Positions 13,852 to 21,697 of a stretch of 46,169 nucleotides of DNA are shown piece by piece. Source of the DNA: Streptomyces olivaceoviridis (GTDB taxonomy: Bacteria; Actinomycetota; Actinomycetes; Streptomycetales; Streptomycetaceae); assembly GCF_014650115.1 (NCBI RefSeq), contig NZ_BMUI01000045.1, positions 1 through 46,169 of the forward strand, in the 5' to 3' direction. The position numbers and the translations under genes were made by a program. How positions within the stretch are numbered: the stretch's first letter is position 1; each line of letters begins with the position of its first letter. Below the pieces are notes generated by a model, which was given only the letters and a program-made list of their open reading frames with translations, was not told the origin of the DNA and did not search any database.

Positions 13852-15864
13852 ATGCCCGTGACAATGACACCGCGTCGACGCATCGGCGGAGAACAGGGTC
13901 CGGTACCAGCGGTACGTTTCACGCTGCTGGGCCCGGTGCGGGCCTGGCGGGCCGAGGAGGAACTCCCGCTCGGCCCGCGCCAGCAACGCCTGCTCCTCGC
14001 GGCGCTGCTGGCGGGCGCGGGACGGCCCGTCCCGCTGACGGAACTCATCGGCCTGCTGTGGGACGGTGACCCGCCGGTCAGCGCGGTGAACGCGGTCCAC
14101 CGGTACGTCGGCTCGCTGCGGCGGCTGCTCGAACCGGGGCTGCCGGTCAGGTCGTCCGGCCGGTGGCTCGTCCGGCAGGCGGGGAGCTACCTGCTGCGTG
14201 TCGACGCGGACGGTCTGGACCTGCTCAGGTTCCGCGACCTCGTCCGGCAGGCCCGCGCCACGGCCGCCACGGGTGACCTCCCGGCGGTCGTCGACATGTA
14301 TCTGGAGGCGCTGGACCTGTGGCAGGGCCACTGCGCGGAGGACCTGGGCGCCGTCACCGCGGTGCACCCGGCCTTCGCCATGGTGGAACACGAATACGCT
14401 CCGGTCGTGTGCGAGGCGGCCACCGCGGCCCTGGGCTGCGGCCGGGCCGGCTCCGTGCTGCTCTCCGTGCGGCAGGCCGCCGACCGCTGCCCGCTCGACG
14501 AAGCGCTCCAGGCGTCCCTGCTGCTCGTGCTGGCCGCGGACGGCAAGCAGGCGGAAGCGATCATGCTGTACCAGACCGTCAGGGCCCGGCTGTCGGACGA
14601 ACTCGGGGTCGATCCCGGCGCGGAACTGCGGGCCGCCCACCAGAGCGTGCTGCGTGGCAGTCCGCCGGAGGCACGGGTGCCGGCGTCCACCGGGTCCGCG
14701 GCACCGCCCGCCGCCCCGCCTCCGCGATCCGGGCCGCCGTGGATCGAACCGGCCCAGCTACCGCCGGACCTGCCCTTCTTCACCGGACGCGAGCGAGCCC
14801 TCGACCAGGCGCTGGACACCGCGCACCGGGTCGGCGACGGCCTGCGCGTCGTGGCTGTCGACGGCATCCCCGGGGTCGGCAAGACCGCGCTGACGGTCCA
14901 CTTCGCCCACCGCGTGGCGGCGGACTTCCCCGACGGGCAGCTCTACACGGATCTGGGCGGCTTCGCGGCGCACGGTGACCCCGCGGATCCGGGTGAGGTG
15001 CTGCACGGGTTCCTGGAAGCCCTGGGCGTGGACCGGCACCGTATCCCCGCCTCCCCGGCGGCCCGGTCGGCGCTCTTCCGCAGCGTCCTGTCCGGGCGTC
15101 GCGTGCTCGTGGTGCTCGACAACGCGTTCGACGCGGACCAGGTGCGACCACTGCTGCCCGGAACCTCCGAGTGCATGGTCGTGGTGACCGGCCGGAGCCG
15201 GCTGATCGGTCTGGCCGCCGCACACGGAGCACGGCTGCTCTCCCTGGACCTGCCCTCGGTGGCCGAGGCGACGGCGTGCTTCCTCCGACGTGTCGGCCCC
15301 GCGCGGACCGACGTCGACGTGGCCGTCGTCGAGGAGATCGTGGCGCGCTGCGGCCGGCTGCCGCTCGCCCTGGCCCTCGTGGCCGCCCGCGCGGCGAGCC
15401 GCCCCGAGCAGCCGCTGACCCGGCTGGCCGCCGAACTGGCCGCCGCGCAGGGCGGTCTCGGCGGCTTCGACGAGGAGGACAGCGCCAACGCCGTGCGCGG
15501 TGTCTTCTCCTGGTCCTACCGGACGCTCGGTGCCGAGGCCAAGCGGCTCTTCCGGCTGCTGCCCCTGCACCGGGCCTCCGACGTGAGCACGGCCGGCCTG
15601 GCGAGTGCGGCCGGTATCTCGCGGGACGCGGCGGCCACGGCTGCCGGTGAGCTGGTGCGCGCCCGTCTGCTGGAGGTCCGGGGCCGTGACCGGTACGGCG
15701 CGCACGACCTGGTACTGGCCTACGCGGCCGAGCTCGACGGTCCGGGGGAAGCGGACCGTCCAGCCGCTCCGCGACGCTCGTACGTGCACTCCCGTCGGTC
15801 CGCGCCGCCCGTGGCACGGCCGCTGCCCGGCCGAGCCGACGCACACCTGGAGGGGGTCCTGTGA
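13852..15864 (+). CDS. SARP/AfsR-type regulator with NB-ARC domain, lacking TPR
   Basis: The 670-residue protein starts with a winged-helix DNA-binding domain (about 20-110, beginning VRFTLLGPVRAW) and a bacterial transcriptional activation domain (about 115-265, ending DELGVDPGAELR). A nucleotide-binding NB-ARC unit follows, with Walker A VDGIPGVGKTAL near 340-350 and a Walker B VLVVLDNAF. AfsR itself has about 990 residues with C-terminal TPRs. Here homology stops near AHDLVLAYAAEL, and the last 40 residues are low-complexity and basic, so the TPR region is absent. AAAGGAGG precedes the ATG. Motif E immediately upstream suggests autoregulation. Confidence 0.88.
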   Translation: MPVTMTPRRRIGGEQGPVPAVRFTLLGPVRAWRAEEELPLGPRQQRLLLAALLAGAGRPVPLTELIGLLWDGDPPVSAVNAVHRYVGSLRRLLEPGLPVRSSGRWLVRQAGSYLLRVDADGLDLLRFRDLVRQARATAATGDLPAVVDMYLEALDLWQGHCAEDLGAVTAVHPAFAMVEHEYAPVVCEAATAALGCGRAGSVLLSVRQAADRCPLDEALQASLLLVLAADGKQAEAIMLYQTVRARLSDELGVDPGAELRAAHQSVLRGSPPEARVPASTGSAAPPAAPPPRSGPPWIEPAQLPPDLPFFTGRERALDQALDTAHRVGDGLRVVAVDGIPGVGKTALTVHFAHRVAADFPDGQLYTDLGGFAAHGDPADPGEVLHGFLEALGVDRHRIPASPAARSALFRSVLSGRRVLVVLDNAFDADQVRPLLPGTSECMVVVTGRSRLIGLAAAHGARLLSLDLPSVAEATACFLRRVGPARTDVDVAVVEEIVARCGRLPLALALVAARAASRPEQPLTRLAAELAAAQGGLGGFDEEDSANAVRGVFSWSYRTLGAEAKRLFRLLPLHRASDVSTAGLASAAGISRDAAATAAGELVRARLLEVRGRDRYGAHDLVLAYAAELDGPGEADRPAAPRRSYVHSRRSAPPVARPLPGRADAHLEGVL

Positions 15865-15866
15865 CA

Positions 15867-15881
15867 CCACAAAGTTTCCAC
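15867..15881 (+). repeat. 15-base repeat CCACAAAGTTTCCAC, copy 2
   Basis: Begins two bases after the SARP stop codon and lies 124 bases before the hydrolase at 16005. Identical to 5091-5105, which has the same relation to a shortened regulator and a paralogous hydrolase. Confidence 0.6.
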
Positions 15882-16004
15882 TCCCCGTTCCGCATGCTGT
15901 GCGCGGGCAGCGCGTGGCCCGCTCCGGAACGGACGGCGAGCCCGCGGAAAGCCGCCCCGGCTTCACCACCCCCAGGATTCCGATCCCGTTCCGGCAGGAG
16001 AGAC

Positions 16005-16847
16005 ATGTCCGCTGTCACCCACCACACCGCTCCTACGCAGTTCGTCGAGGCCGACGGTGTCCGCTACGCCTACCGCCGGCTCGGCTCCGGCGGCGAGGTG
16101 CCCCTCGTCATGCTCCAGCACTTCACCGGCAACCTCGACAACTGGGACCCCGCCCTCGTCGACGCACTCGCCGCCGAACGCGAGGTCGTCCTGGTCGACT
16201 ACCCCGGCGTCGCCTCCTCCACCGGCGCCCCCGCCACCACCGTCGCGCAGATGGCACAGCAGATCATCACCTTCACCGCCGCCCTCGGCCTGGAACAGAT
16301 CGACCTGCTCGGCTTCTCCATCGGCGGCTTCGCCGCCCAGGACATCGCGCTGGTCAGGCCCCGCCTGGTCCGCCGTCTCGTCCTCGCCGGAACCGGCCCC
16401 AAGGGCGCCCCCGGCATGCACGGCTGGCGGGGGGACATCGAGACGCACGCCCGCGCCGAGGTGCCCACCGGCGAGGACCTGCTCCACATCTTCTTCGCCC
16501 ACACCGAGACCGGCCAGGCCAAGGGCGTGGAGTTCCTCGGCCGGTTCACGGCCCGCACCGAGGGCCGGGACGTGCCCAGCAGCCTCGCCTCACGCGACGC
16601 CCAGTACGACGCCGTACTGGAGTGGGGCATCCCCGACCACTCCGCCTTGCAGCGCCTCACCGGCATCCAGTGCCCCACGCTCATCATCCAGGGCGACGAC
16701 GACCTGATGATCCCCACGAAGAACAGCTACCTGATGGCCGGCCTGATCCCGGACGCGCGGATCCGGATCTACCCCGACGCCGCCCACGCCTCGCTGTTCC
16801 AGTACCCCGCCGAAGCCGCCGAGGACGTCAACGCCTTCCTCGGCTGA
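16005..16847 (+). CDS. Alpha/beta hydrolase (paralog 3 of 3)
   Basis: The 280-residue hydrolase has nucleophile elbow GFSIGG, acid in GDDDLMIPT and His in DAAHASLFQYP. The turn after strand 3 reads VDYPGVASSTG, unlike the DN.GV of the other two paralogs. It shares IFFAHTE, EFLGR and WGIPDHSALQRL segments with paralog 2. GGCAGGAG precedes the ATG. It heads a set with the hypothetical gene at 16875 (27-base gap) and probably the dehydrogenase at 17755. No regulon motif is visible before it, so it may be co-transcribed with the SARP gene or use the 15-base repeat. Confidence 0.88.
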   Translation: MSAVTHHTAPTQFVEADGVRYAYRRLGSGGEVPLVMLQHFTGNLDNWDPALVDALAAEREVVLVDYPGVASSTGAPATTVAQMAQQIITFTAALGLEQIDLLGFSIGGFAAQDIALVRPRLVRRLVLAGTGPKGAPGMHGWRGDIETHARAEVPTGEDLLHIFFAHTETGQAKGVEFLGRFTARTEGRDVPSSLASRDAQYDAVLEWGIPDHSALQRLTGIQCPTLIIQGDDDLMIPTKNSYLMAGLIPDARIRIYPDAAHASLFQYPAEAAEDVNAFLG

Positions 16848-16874
16848 TCCCCGCCACCTCATCAGGAGAACACC

Positions 16875-17594
16875 ATGTCCGACCTGCTCAGCACCATCTT
16901 CGACGCCTACGGCGGGCGCACCCGCTGGGAAGAGGCCCGCCGGATCACCGCCCGGCAGTTCTTCGGCGGCGCCCTGTGGGGCATGAAGGGCCACCCCGGC
17001 GCCCTCGACGACGTCGACGTCACCGTCGACCTGCGCCGCCAGTACGTCACCCAGAAGCCGTTCTTCCACCCCGACCACCACACCGCGTTCTCCGCCGACC
17101 GCGTGGCGGTGGAGGACTCCGACGGCAACGTGGTCGAGGAACTGACCGATCCCCGCGCCTCCTTCGCCGGCCACGACCTGATGACGCCGTGGACGAGGCT
17201 CCAGCTCGCCTACTTCTCCGGCAGCGCCATGTGGACGTATCTCGCCGAGCCGCTCTCGCTCACCTACCCCGGCGTGCGTACGGAGGAGATCGGCCCGTGG
17301 ACGGAGGACGGGGAGAAGTTCCGGCGCCTGCACATCACCTTCCCCGACAGCATCGCCACCCTCAGCACCGAGCAGACCGTGTACGTCGACGCGCAGGGCC
17401 TGATCCGCCGACGCGACTACAGCGTGGAGATCGCCGGCAACACCCCCGCCGCGCACTACGTCTCCGGCCACCAGGAAGTCTCCGGACTGGTCGTCCCCAC
17501 CACACGGATGATCTACAGCCGCGACGACAACGGCAACAAGGTCCCCGAGCCGCTCGTCGTCTTGGTCCGGCTCGAAGACGTCGCGGTGTCCTGA
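16875..17594 (+). CDS. Conserved-looking hypothetical protein
   Basis: I do not recognise this 239-residue soluble protein. It begins with a short helical part (LLSTIFDAYGGRTRWEEA), and the rest is rich in alternating beta strands ending IYSRDDNGNKVPEPLVVLVRLED. There is no signal peptide and no metal or nucleotide motif. The strand pattern (VYVDAQGLIRRRDYSVEI) recalls LolA-like or lipid-binding barrels, which is only a guess. AGGAG lies 10 bases before the ATG, and only 27 bases separate it from the hydrolase, so they are probably one operon. Confidence 0.75.
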   Translation: MSDLLSTIFDAYGGRTRWEEARRITARQFFGGALWGMKGHPGALDDVDVTVDLRRQYVTQKPFFHPDHHTAFSADRVAVEDSDGNVVEELTDPRASFAGHDLMTPWTRLQLAYFSGSAMWTYLAEPLSLTYPGVRTEEIGPWTEDGEKFRRLHITFPDSIATLSTEQTVYVDAQGLIRRRDYSVEIAGNTPAAHYVSGHQEVSGLVVPTTRMIYSRDDNGNKVPEPLVVLVRLEDVAVS

Positions 17595-17610
17595 CCCGCC
17601 GGCGCACCTC

Positions 17611-17650
17611 CGCCGCGGTGGACCCGGTCGGGACGGGCACCACCGCGGCG
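17611..17650 (+). terminator. Hairpin after the hypothetical gene
   Basis: Perfect 11-bp arms (17611-17621 with 17640-17650) enclose a loop that itself can pair CCCG with CGGG. It begins 16 bases after the stop at 17594. Some transcripts may read through to the dehydrogenase at 17755. Confidence 0.65.
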
Positions 17651-17754
17651 CTCCGGTGCACGGCGGCGTGCTCGGTACCGAGCCGCAGAGTCCGGGGCCG
17701 TCCGAACGGCCCCCGCCCTCATCACGACCCATCCGACCAGGAGAACCCTGCGAC

Positions 17755-18777
17755 ATGACCACCACCATGCGCGCCGTCGCCTACCGCGCGTCCCTGCCGG
17801 TGACCGACGACGAGAGCCTCCTCGACGTCAGGCTGCCCGTGCCCGAACCCGGCCCCCGGGACCTCCTCGTCCAGGTCGAGGCCGTCGCCGTCAACCCGGT
17901 CGACCACAAGGTCCGCAAGAACCAGGACCCGAACGGCCGTGAGCGCGTGCTGGGCTGGGACGCCGCCGGCACGGTCGTCGCGACCGGCTCCCAGGTGGAG
18001 AACTTCAGGCCCGGCGACGAGGTGTTCTACGCCGGAGCACTCGACCGGCCGGGTGCCAACTCCGAGTACCACGCGGTCGACGAGCGTCTCGCCGCCCTGA
18101 AGCCGACCACGCTGACCTTCACCGAGGCCGCGTCGCTGCCCCTGACCTCGCTCACCGCGTGGGAAGGTCTGTTCGAGCGGATGGGACTGCACCACGACCT
18201 GATCGACGAGACGGGTTCCCTGCTGGTGACGGCGGCGGCCGGCGGTGTCGGAGCCGTGGTCGGTCAACTGGCCCGCGGGCTCACCGATCTGACGGTGATC
18301 GGGACGGCGTCCCGGCCGGAGACGGTCGACTTCGCCCGCCGCATGGGCGCCCACCACGTCGTGGACCACCACCAGGCGTTGCTGCCGCAGCTCGCGGAGG
18401 TGGCCCCCAACGGCATCGACCATGTCTTCAGCACCGCGGGGACCGACCGCGACCTGGCGGCCTACGCCGAGGCCCTCAACCCGTTCGGGCAGATCGTCGC
18501 GATCGACGACGTCGAGGACCTGCCCGTCGGCCTGCTGAAGCCGAAGAGCATCGGCTTCCACTGGGAGTTCATGTTCACCCGCTCCCTGTTCCGGACCGTG
18601 GACATGGACCGGCAGGGCGAGATCCTCACCCAGGTGGCCCGCCTCGTGGACGCCGGTGTCATGGTCAGCACCGCGACCCGGGACCTGGGCCCCGTCAACG
18701 CGGCGAATCTGCGGGAGACCCACGGCATCATGGAATCCGGCACCGCCATCGGCAAGATCACCCTCACCGGCTTCTGA
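17755..18777 (+). CDS. Zinc-binding-dehydrogenase-family (medium-chain) NADPH oxidoreductase
   Basis: The 340-residue protein has the medium-chain dehydrogenase/reductase fold. A GroES-like N-terminal half contains VEAVAVNPVDHKVRK and LGWDAAGTVVATG, then a Rossmann half with AAAGGVGAVVGQLA near residues 160-173. Catalytic-zinc and structural-zinc Cys residues are not evident, so it is probably a zinc-free quinone- or enone-reductase type. AGGAG lies 11 bases before the ATG at 17755. It follows the hydrolase/hypothetical pair and may act on the same metabolite. Confidence 0.85.
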   Translation: MTTTMRAVAYRASLPVTDDESLLDVRLPVPEPGPRDLLVQVEAVAVNPVDHKVRKNQDPNGRERVLGWDAAGTVVATGSQVENFRPGDEVFYAGALDRPGANSEYHAVDERLAALKPTTLTFTEAASLPLTSLTAWEGLFERMGLHHDLIDETGSLLVTAAAGGVGAVVGQLARGLTDLTVIGTASRPETVDFARRMGAHHVVDHHQALLPQLAEVAPNGIDHVFSTAGTDRDLAAYAEALNPFGQIVAIDDVEDLPVGLLKPKSIGFHWEFMFTRSLFRTVDMDRQGEILTQVARLVDAGVMVSTATRDLGPVNAANLRETHGIMESGTAIGKITLTGF

Positions 18778-18891
18778 AACAGCCGGCAGAGGTGTCGCCG
18801 CATGCCCGGTCCTGACGGTTCGGGCAGGAGAGTTGCACGTTGGTGCCTCGTCCACGGCGGACCCAGGTGTCATGAGCTCCTAGGGGGGAAC

Positions 18892-18918
18892 GTGAGCGAA
18901 GCGGCTTCGGGCACATGA
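18892..18918 (+). CDS. Possible eight-codon leader ORF coupled to the PqqD-like gene
   Basis: A GTG at 18892 follows AGGGGGGAA and encodes MSEAASGT before a TGA at 18916-18918. That stop overlaps the ATG at 18915 as ATGA. Such coupling would explain initiation at 18915, which has no good ribosome binding site of its own. Confidence 0.35.
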   Translation: MSEAASGT

Positions 18919-19247
18919 GGCGTGCTTTCCGCAAGCGCCGCCGGAGAGGGACTCGTGACGACGTGAACATCGTGATCGAAGCTGGTGTGACGGCGGGCAT
19001 CGCCGAGGACGGGGTGCTCACGTTGCTGTCGCCCCACGGCGCTCCCCACGTCTACGCGCCCGAGGCTTGCGCCATGTGGATCGCCCTGCGACTGCACGGT
19101 GGGGACGTCCAGGCCGCCGCCGCGGTGCTCGGGAGCGCGTGGAACGCCGACGTCCCGGCGGTTCGCCGGCTGCTCCTGGAGCAGGTGGCCGACTGGCAGC
19201 GGGCCGGCCTGGTGAAGACGTCTCCCGAACCCGTCCACGCCTCCTGA
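18915..19247 (+). CDS. PqqD-like (RRE-fold) small protein
   Basis: The protein has 110 residues from 18915, or 94 from an in-frame GTG at 18963. After a short beta-rich start (VTAGIAEDGVLTLLSP) it has the PqqD-type helical half: APEACAMWIALRLHGG, then AAAAVLGSAWNADVPAVRRL and a final ADWQRAGLV. PqqD-like domains bind leader peptides of ribosomally made natural products. No precursor peptide, radical SAM, cyclase or protease gene is nearby, so this is an orphan and its partner is unknown. The fold assignment rests on pattern only. Confidence 0.55.
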   Translation: MRRAFRKRRRRGTRDDVNIVIEAGVTAGIAEDGVLTLLSPHGAPHVYAPEACAMWIALRLHGGDVQAAAAVLGSAWNADVPAVRRLLLEQVADWQRAGLVKTSPEPVHAS

Positions 19248-19391
19248 CGGTGGAGCCCACGGCAGCACCGGCCTTGCCCGCGTGCGCCTCGGCGAACTGC
19301 CGGCGGCCGGCACCTCGTTCGCCCCAGGGCACGGACGGCTGGCGGATCCGGCCGTCCCGCGGGTGCCGGGCGTCCCGTCGCGGGCCGTAGT

Positions 19392-19560
19392 TCAGCCTCG
19401 ACTGCCCGCCGGAGCGGACGGCAGCCGGCGCAGCGTCACCAACTGCCGTACGGCGTGCGGGCCGTGGGCCATGAAGAGGCCGGCCGGTCGCACGCGCTGC
19501 GCACACTGCGCCAACAGGACGCCTGCCGTGCGCTCCTGGGCGGACGAAGCGCGCCCCCTG
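19392..19560 (-). pseudogene. Possible STAS-like domain remnant
   Basis: The 375-base gap between 19247 and 19623 contains one minus-strand frame with weak protein character. It reads GVLLAQCAQRVRPAGLFMA and then a short basic end before TGA at 19392-19394. The pattern recalls the last helix and strand of STAS anti-anti-sigma domains, but the N-terminal half is missing. I see nothing else in the gap. It could equally be non-coding. Confidence 0.2.
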
Positions 19561-19622
19561 CCGGTCGAGCGGGCACCGGTGCGGTGGTGCCGATCGCCCC
19601 GTTCACCGGAAGAACGCGGCTG

Positions 19623-20195
19623 TCACGCTCTGATCGCGTTGAGGGCCAGGTCGAGGGAGCGCATGGCCGCGCTCTCGTCCCGCGTCGCCTTGCCGCGCAG
19701 GCTCGCGCCCTCGAAGGCGTCGATCAGGAAGGCGGCGAGGTCACACGCGGGTTCCCGGGACGTGATCTCCCCCGACCGCTGCCCCTCCTCGATCACCGGG
19801 GCCAGCTCGCCGACCCACGCGGCGATGCTGCGGCATACGACCGTGCCGACCTCCTCGCCGACCATGGGTCCCTCGCTCGCCATGGTCATCAGCAGGCATC
19901 CGTACTCGACGCCGGTGGAAATGGTGCGCGAGTCCTGGGCGGCGAAGTGTGCGCGCAGCCGCTCCACCGCCGACAGGCCCTCGGCGGCGAGCATGCTCAC
20001 ATCCGTCCCGCGGCTGTAGCGGCGGACGATCTCGGCGGCGAGTTCCTGCTTGCTCTTGAAGTGGTTGTAGAAGGAGCCCTTGGGCACACCCGCGGCATGG
20101 GTGATGTCCGCGACGCTGGCGCCGTTGAAGCCCTGACGACGGAACACGGTCTCCGCGTGTTCGATCAGCTTTCCCCTGACGCTCACCTGAGGCAT
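19623..20195 (-). CDS. TetR-family regulator of the divergent usp gene
   Basis: The 190-residue protein begins MPQVSVRGKLIEHAETVF and has a canonical TetR helix-turn-helix (SVADITHAAGVPKGSFYNHF, about residues 26-45). The ligand domain resembles TetR proteins near YfiR/AcuR-like repressors. The ATG at 20195 is preferred over an upstream in-frame start because a consensus promoter (TTGACA, 17 bases, CATATT) ends 7 bases before it, implying a leaderless mRNA. Matching 15-base operators overlap its own -10 and that of the divergent usp gene, so it probably represses both. Confidence 0.85.
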   Translation of the reverse strand: MPQVSVRGKLIEHAETVFRRQGFNGASVADITHAAGVPKGSFYNHFKSKQELAAEIVRRYSRGTDVSMLAAEGLSAVERLRAHFAAQDSRTISTGVEYGCLLMTMASEGPMVGEEVGTVVCRSIAAWVGELAPVIEEGQRSGEITSREPACDLAAFLIDAFEGASLRGKATRDESAAMRSLDLALNAIRA

Positions 20196-20200
20196 GGCAC

Positions 20201-20268
20201 TCAATATGGCCGGTCGGCTTACGGTTGTCAAAGTTGATGTTGACTTCTAAGACGACCAGTCATATTGT
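20201..20268. promoter_or_regulatory. Divergent tetR/usp promoters with paired TetR operators
   Basis: The rightward promoter is TTGACT (20240-20245), 17 bases, TATTGT (20263-20268). The leftward promoter is TTGACA (20231-20226), 17 bases, CATATT (20208-20203). CAATATGGCCGGTCG at 20202-20216 and, inverted, CAATATGACTGGTCG at 20267-20253 agree at 13 of 15 bases, and each covers a -10 box. The core GACYRGTC is a typical TetR-family operator centre. Confidence 0.7.
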
Positions 20269-20356
20269 CGCCGTGGGGGTCTGTCCACCCTCCTCGCCCT
20301 ACCGTCACCACACCGCCCGAGCCCCGGCCGCAGCGGTCGCAGAGAGGAAGAACTCC

Positions 20357-20782
20357 GTGTTCGAACGCATCCTGGTGGCCATCGACCCCAGCGCCGCCCG
20401 GAAGACGGCACTCCAGATGGCCGGTGAGCTGGCCCGCCCGGCGAACGCGACGGTCCACGTGCTGCACGTCGTGCCCTCCATGGTCGCCGGCGACACCGTC
20501 GTGAAGCTGGAGGAAGAAGCACAGGGCGAGGCGATCCTGGAGGAGGCCCTGGCCACCCTCCGCGACCTCGGTGTCGAGGCCGAGGGGCAGCTGGCGCACA
20601 GCCTGACGAACCAGGTGCCCGCCGCCATCTCCGCCGCGGTGGAGGACTTCAAGGCGGACCTGCTGGTCGTCAGCCCCCACCACCGTGGCGCGGTCGCGGC
20701 CTTCTTCAACCCGCGGGTCAGCGACGCCGTCGCGCACGCAGGCGGAATCGCCGTCCTGCTGGCTCCCGAGGTGAGCCGGTAA
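20357..20782 (+). CDS. Universal stress protein (UspA family)
   Basis: The 141-residue single-domain protein begins FERILVAIDPSAARKTAL and continues with VHVLHVVPS and ADLLVVSPHHRG, the usual UspA strands and helices. The ATP-binding G-x2-G-x9-G-S/T signature is degenerate (SPHHRGAVAAFFNPRVSDAV), so nucleotide binding is uncertain. The GTG at 20357 has GAGGAAG upstream. It is controlled by the divergent TetR promoter region and followed after 9-15 bases by a hypothetical gene. Confidence 0.85.
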   Translation: MFERILVAIDPSAARKTALQMAGELARPANATVHVLHVVPSMVAGDTVVKLEEEAQGEAILEEALATLRDLGVEAEGQLAHSLTNQVPAAISAAVEDFKADLLVVSPHHRGAVAAFFNPRVSDAVAHAGGIAVLLAPEVSR

Positions 20783-20791
20783 CACCGAACG

Positions 20792-21502
20792 GTGGTGATG
20801 GCACGGCGCTGGTACGCCTCTTCTCCCGTGGTGGACGGTCTGCCGTTGCTGGCGGAACCGGAGTTCTGGGCCGCCCATCCGGTCGACCTGTACGACGGAG
20901 CGCTGGTGGAGTCCTTCGGCGTGGACCCGGCGGACGCCGAAGGCATGCTGGAGCGCTTGGGTGACAAGGCTGCCCGGCCGGCGTTCCGGATCCCGCTCGC
21001 GGGCGGGCACGGCATCCTCGTGCACTACAACAGCGGCGAGGAGTACACGTCCACCGACTACTTCATCGTCCATCCCGACTGGCGGACCGACGGCCTGGTC
21101 CTCTCCAGCACGGACGAGGACCGCATCGGCCCCGGCCTGTGCTGGCCCGAACTCGCCGCGCTGCTCGACGCCCCGGGGGACGGGGAGGGAGTGACCGATC
21201 CGCACGCCCGGCTTCTGCTGTTGCTGCCCGTCCTGGGCGACACGGACGTCCCGGCCGGAGCCGTCGCCCGGGTGCGGCAGGCGCTGATCGCCCAAGGCGC
21301 CCCGGACGACTGTGGGGCCCTGGCCCGCCGGCTCCTTCAGGGGCACCCCATGTGGGGAGCCGCCACCTGGTCGTACGACGAGGACGAGCGCGCCTGGATC
21401 TGCGCGGGCGAACACAGCCCCCGCAAGACGCCCCTCGGTGATCACCTCCCGGACGCACAGCGCACGGCCCTGGAGGACTGCCTCACGCCGGCGGCCGGCT
21501 GA
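20792..21502 (+). CDS. Hypothetical protein downstream of usp
   Basis: I do not recognise this acidic 236-residue protein. It has no signal peptide or membrane segment. Notable stretches are FRIPLAGGHGILVHYNSGEEY, which looks like a beta sandwich or SUKH-type core, and a C-terminal helical half ending in PLGDHLPDAQRTALEDC. Starts at GTG 20792, GTG 20795 and ATG 20798 are all in frame with no strong ribosome binding site. The gene is probably translated by coupling to usp, whose stop is at 20782. Two hairpins follow. Confidence 0.7.
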   Translation: MVMARRWYASSPVVDGLPLLAEPEFWAAHPVDLYDGALVESFGVDPADAEGMLERLGDKAARPAFRIPLAGGHGILVHYNSGEEYTSTDYFIVHPDWRTDGLVLSSTDEDRIGPGLCWPELAALLDAPGDGEGVTDPHARLLLLLPVLGDTDVPAGAVARVRQALIAQGAPDDCGALARRLLQGHPMWGAATWSYDEDERAWICAGEHSPRKTPLGDHLPDAQRTALEDCLTPAAG

Positions 21503-21568
21503 TCCGGCCAGGCGGCACTGGGTTCCGGCACCGTCGGCGCCCTGGCCTGCCGTGAACTTCTCGCGAGT

Positions 21569-21589
21569 CCGCCACTCCCTCCGTGGCGG
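21569..21589 (+). terminator. Hairpin after the hypothetical gene
   Basis: Perfect 7-bp stem CCGCCAC/GTGGCGG with a seven-base loop, 67 bases after the stop at 21502. Moderate strength. Confidence 0.5.
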
Positions 21590-21640
21590 GAGCGGCACGG
21601 GTCACGTTCGTCCCCGACATGACGCTCACCCCGTACGCGC

Positions 21641-21678
21641 GGGAGGGGCGGCCCCGGACGCCCCGGGCCACCCCTCCC
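21641..21678. terminator. Two-part G/C hairpin between convergent genes
   Basis: GGGAGGGG (21641-21648) pairs with CCCCTCCC (21671-21678), and inner CCCCGG pairs with CCGGGG-like sequence. It lies just beyond the end of the minus-strand remnant at 21698 and can act in both directions. Confidence 0.5.
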
Positions 21679-21697
21679 CTTCACCGCGCGGGACGCG

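Noticed and set aside
19018..19506. Minus-strand gene opposite the PqqD-like gene
   Set aside because: Arg/Pro-rich shadow with no motifs; overlaps a better supported plus-strand gene.
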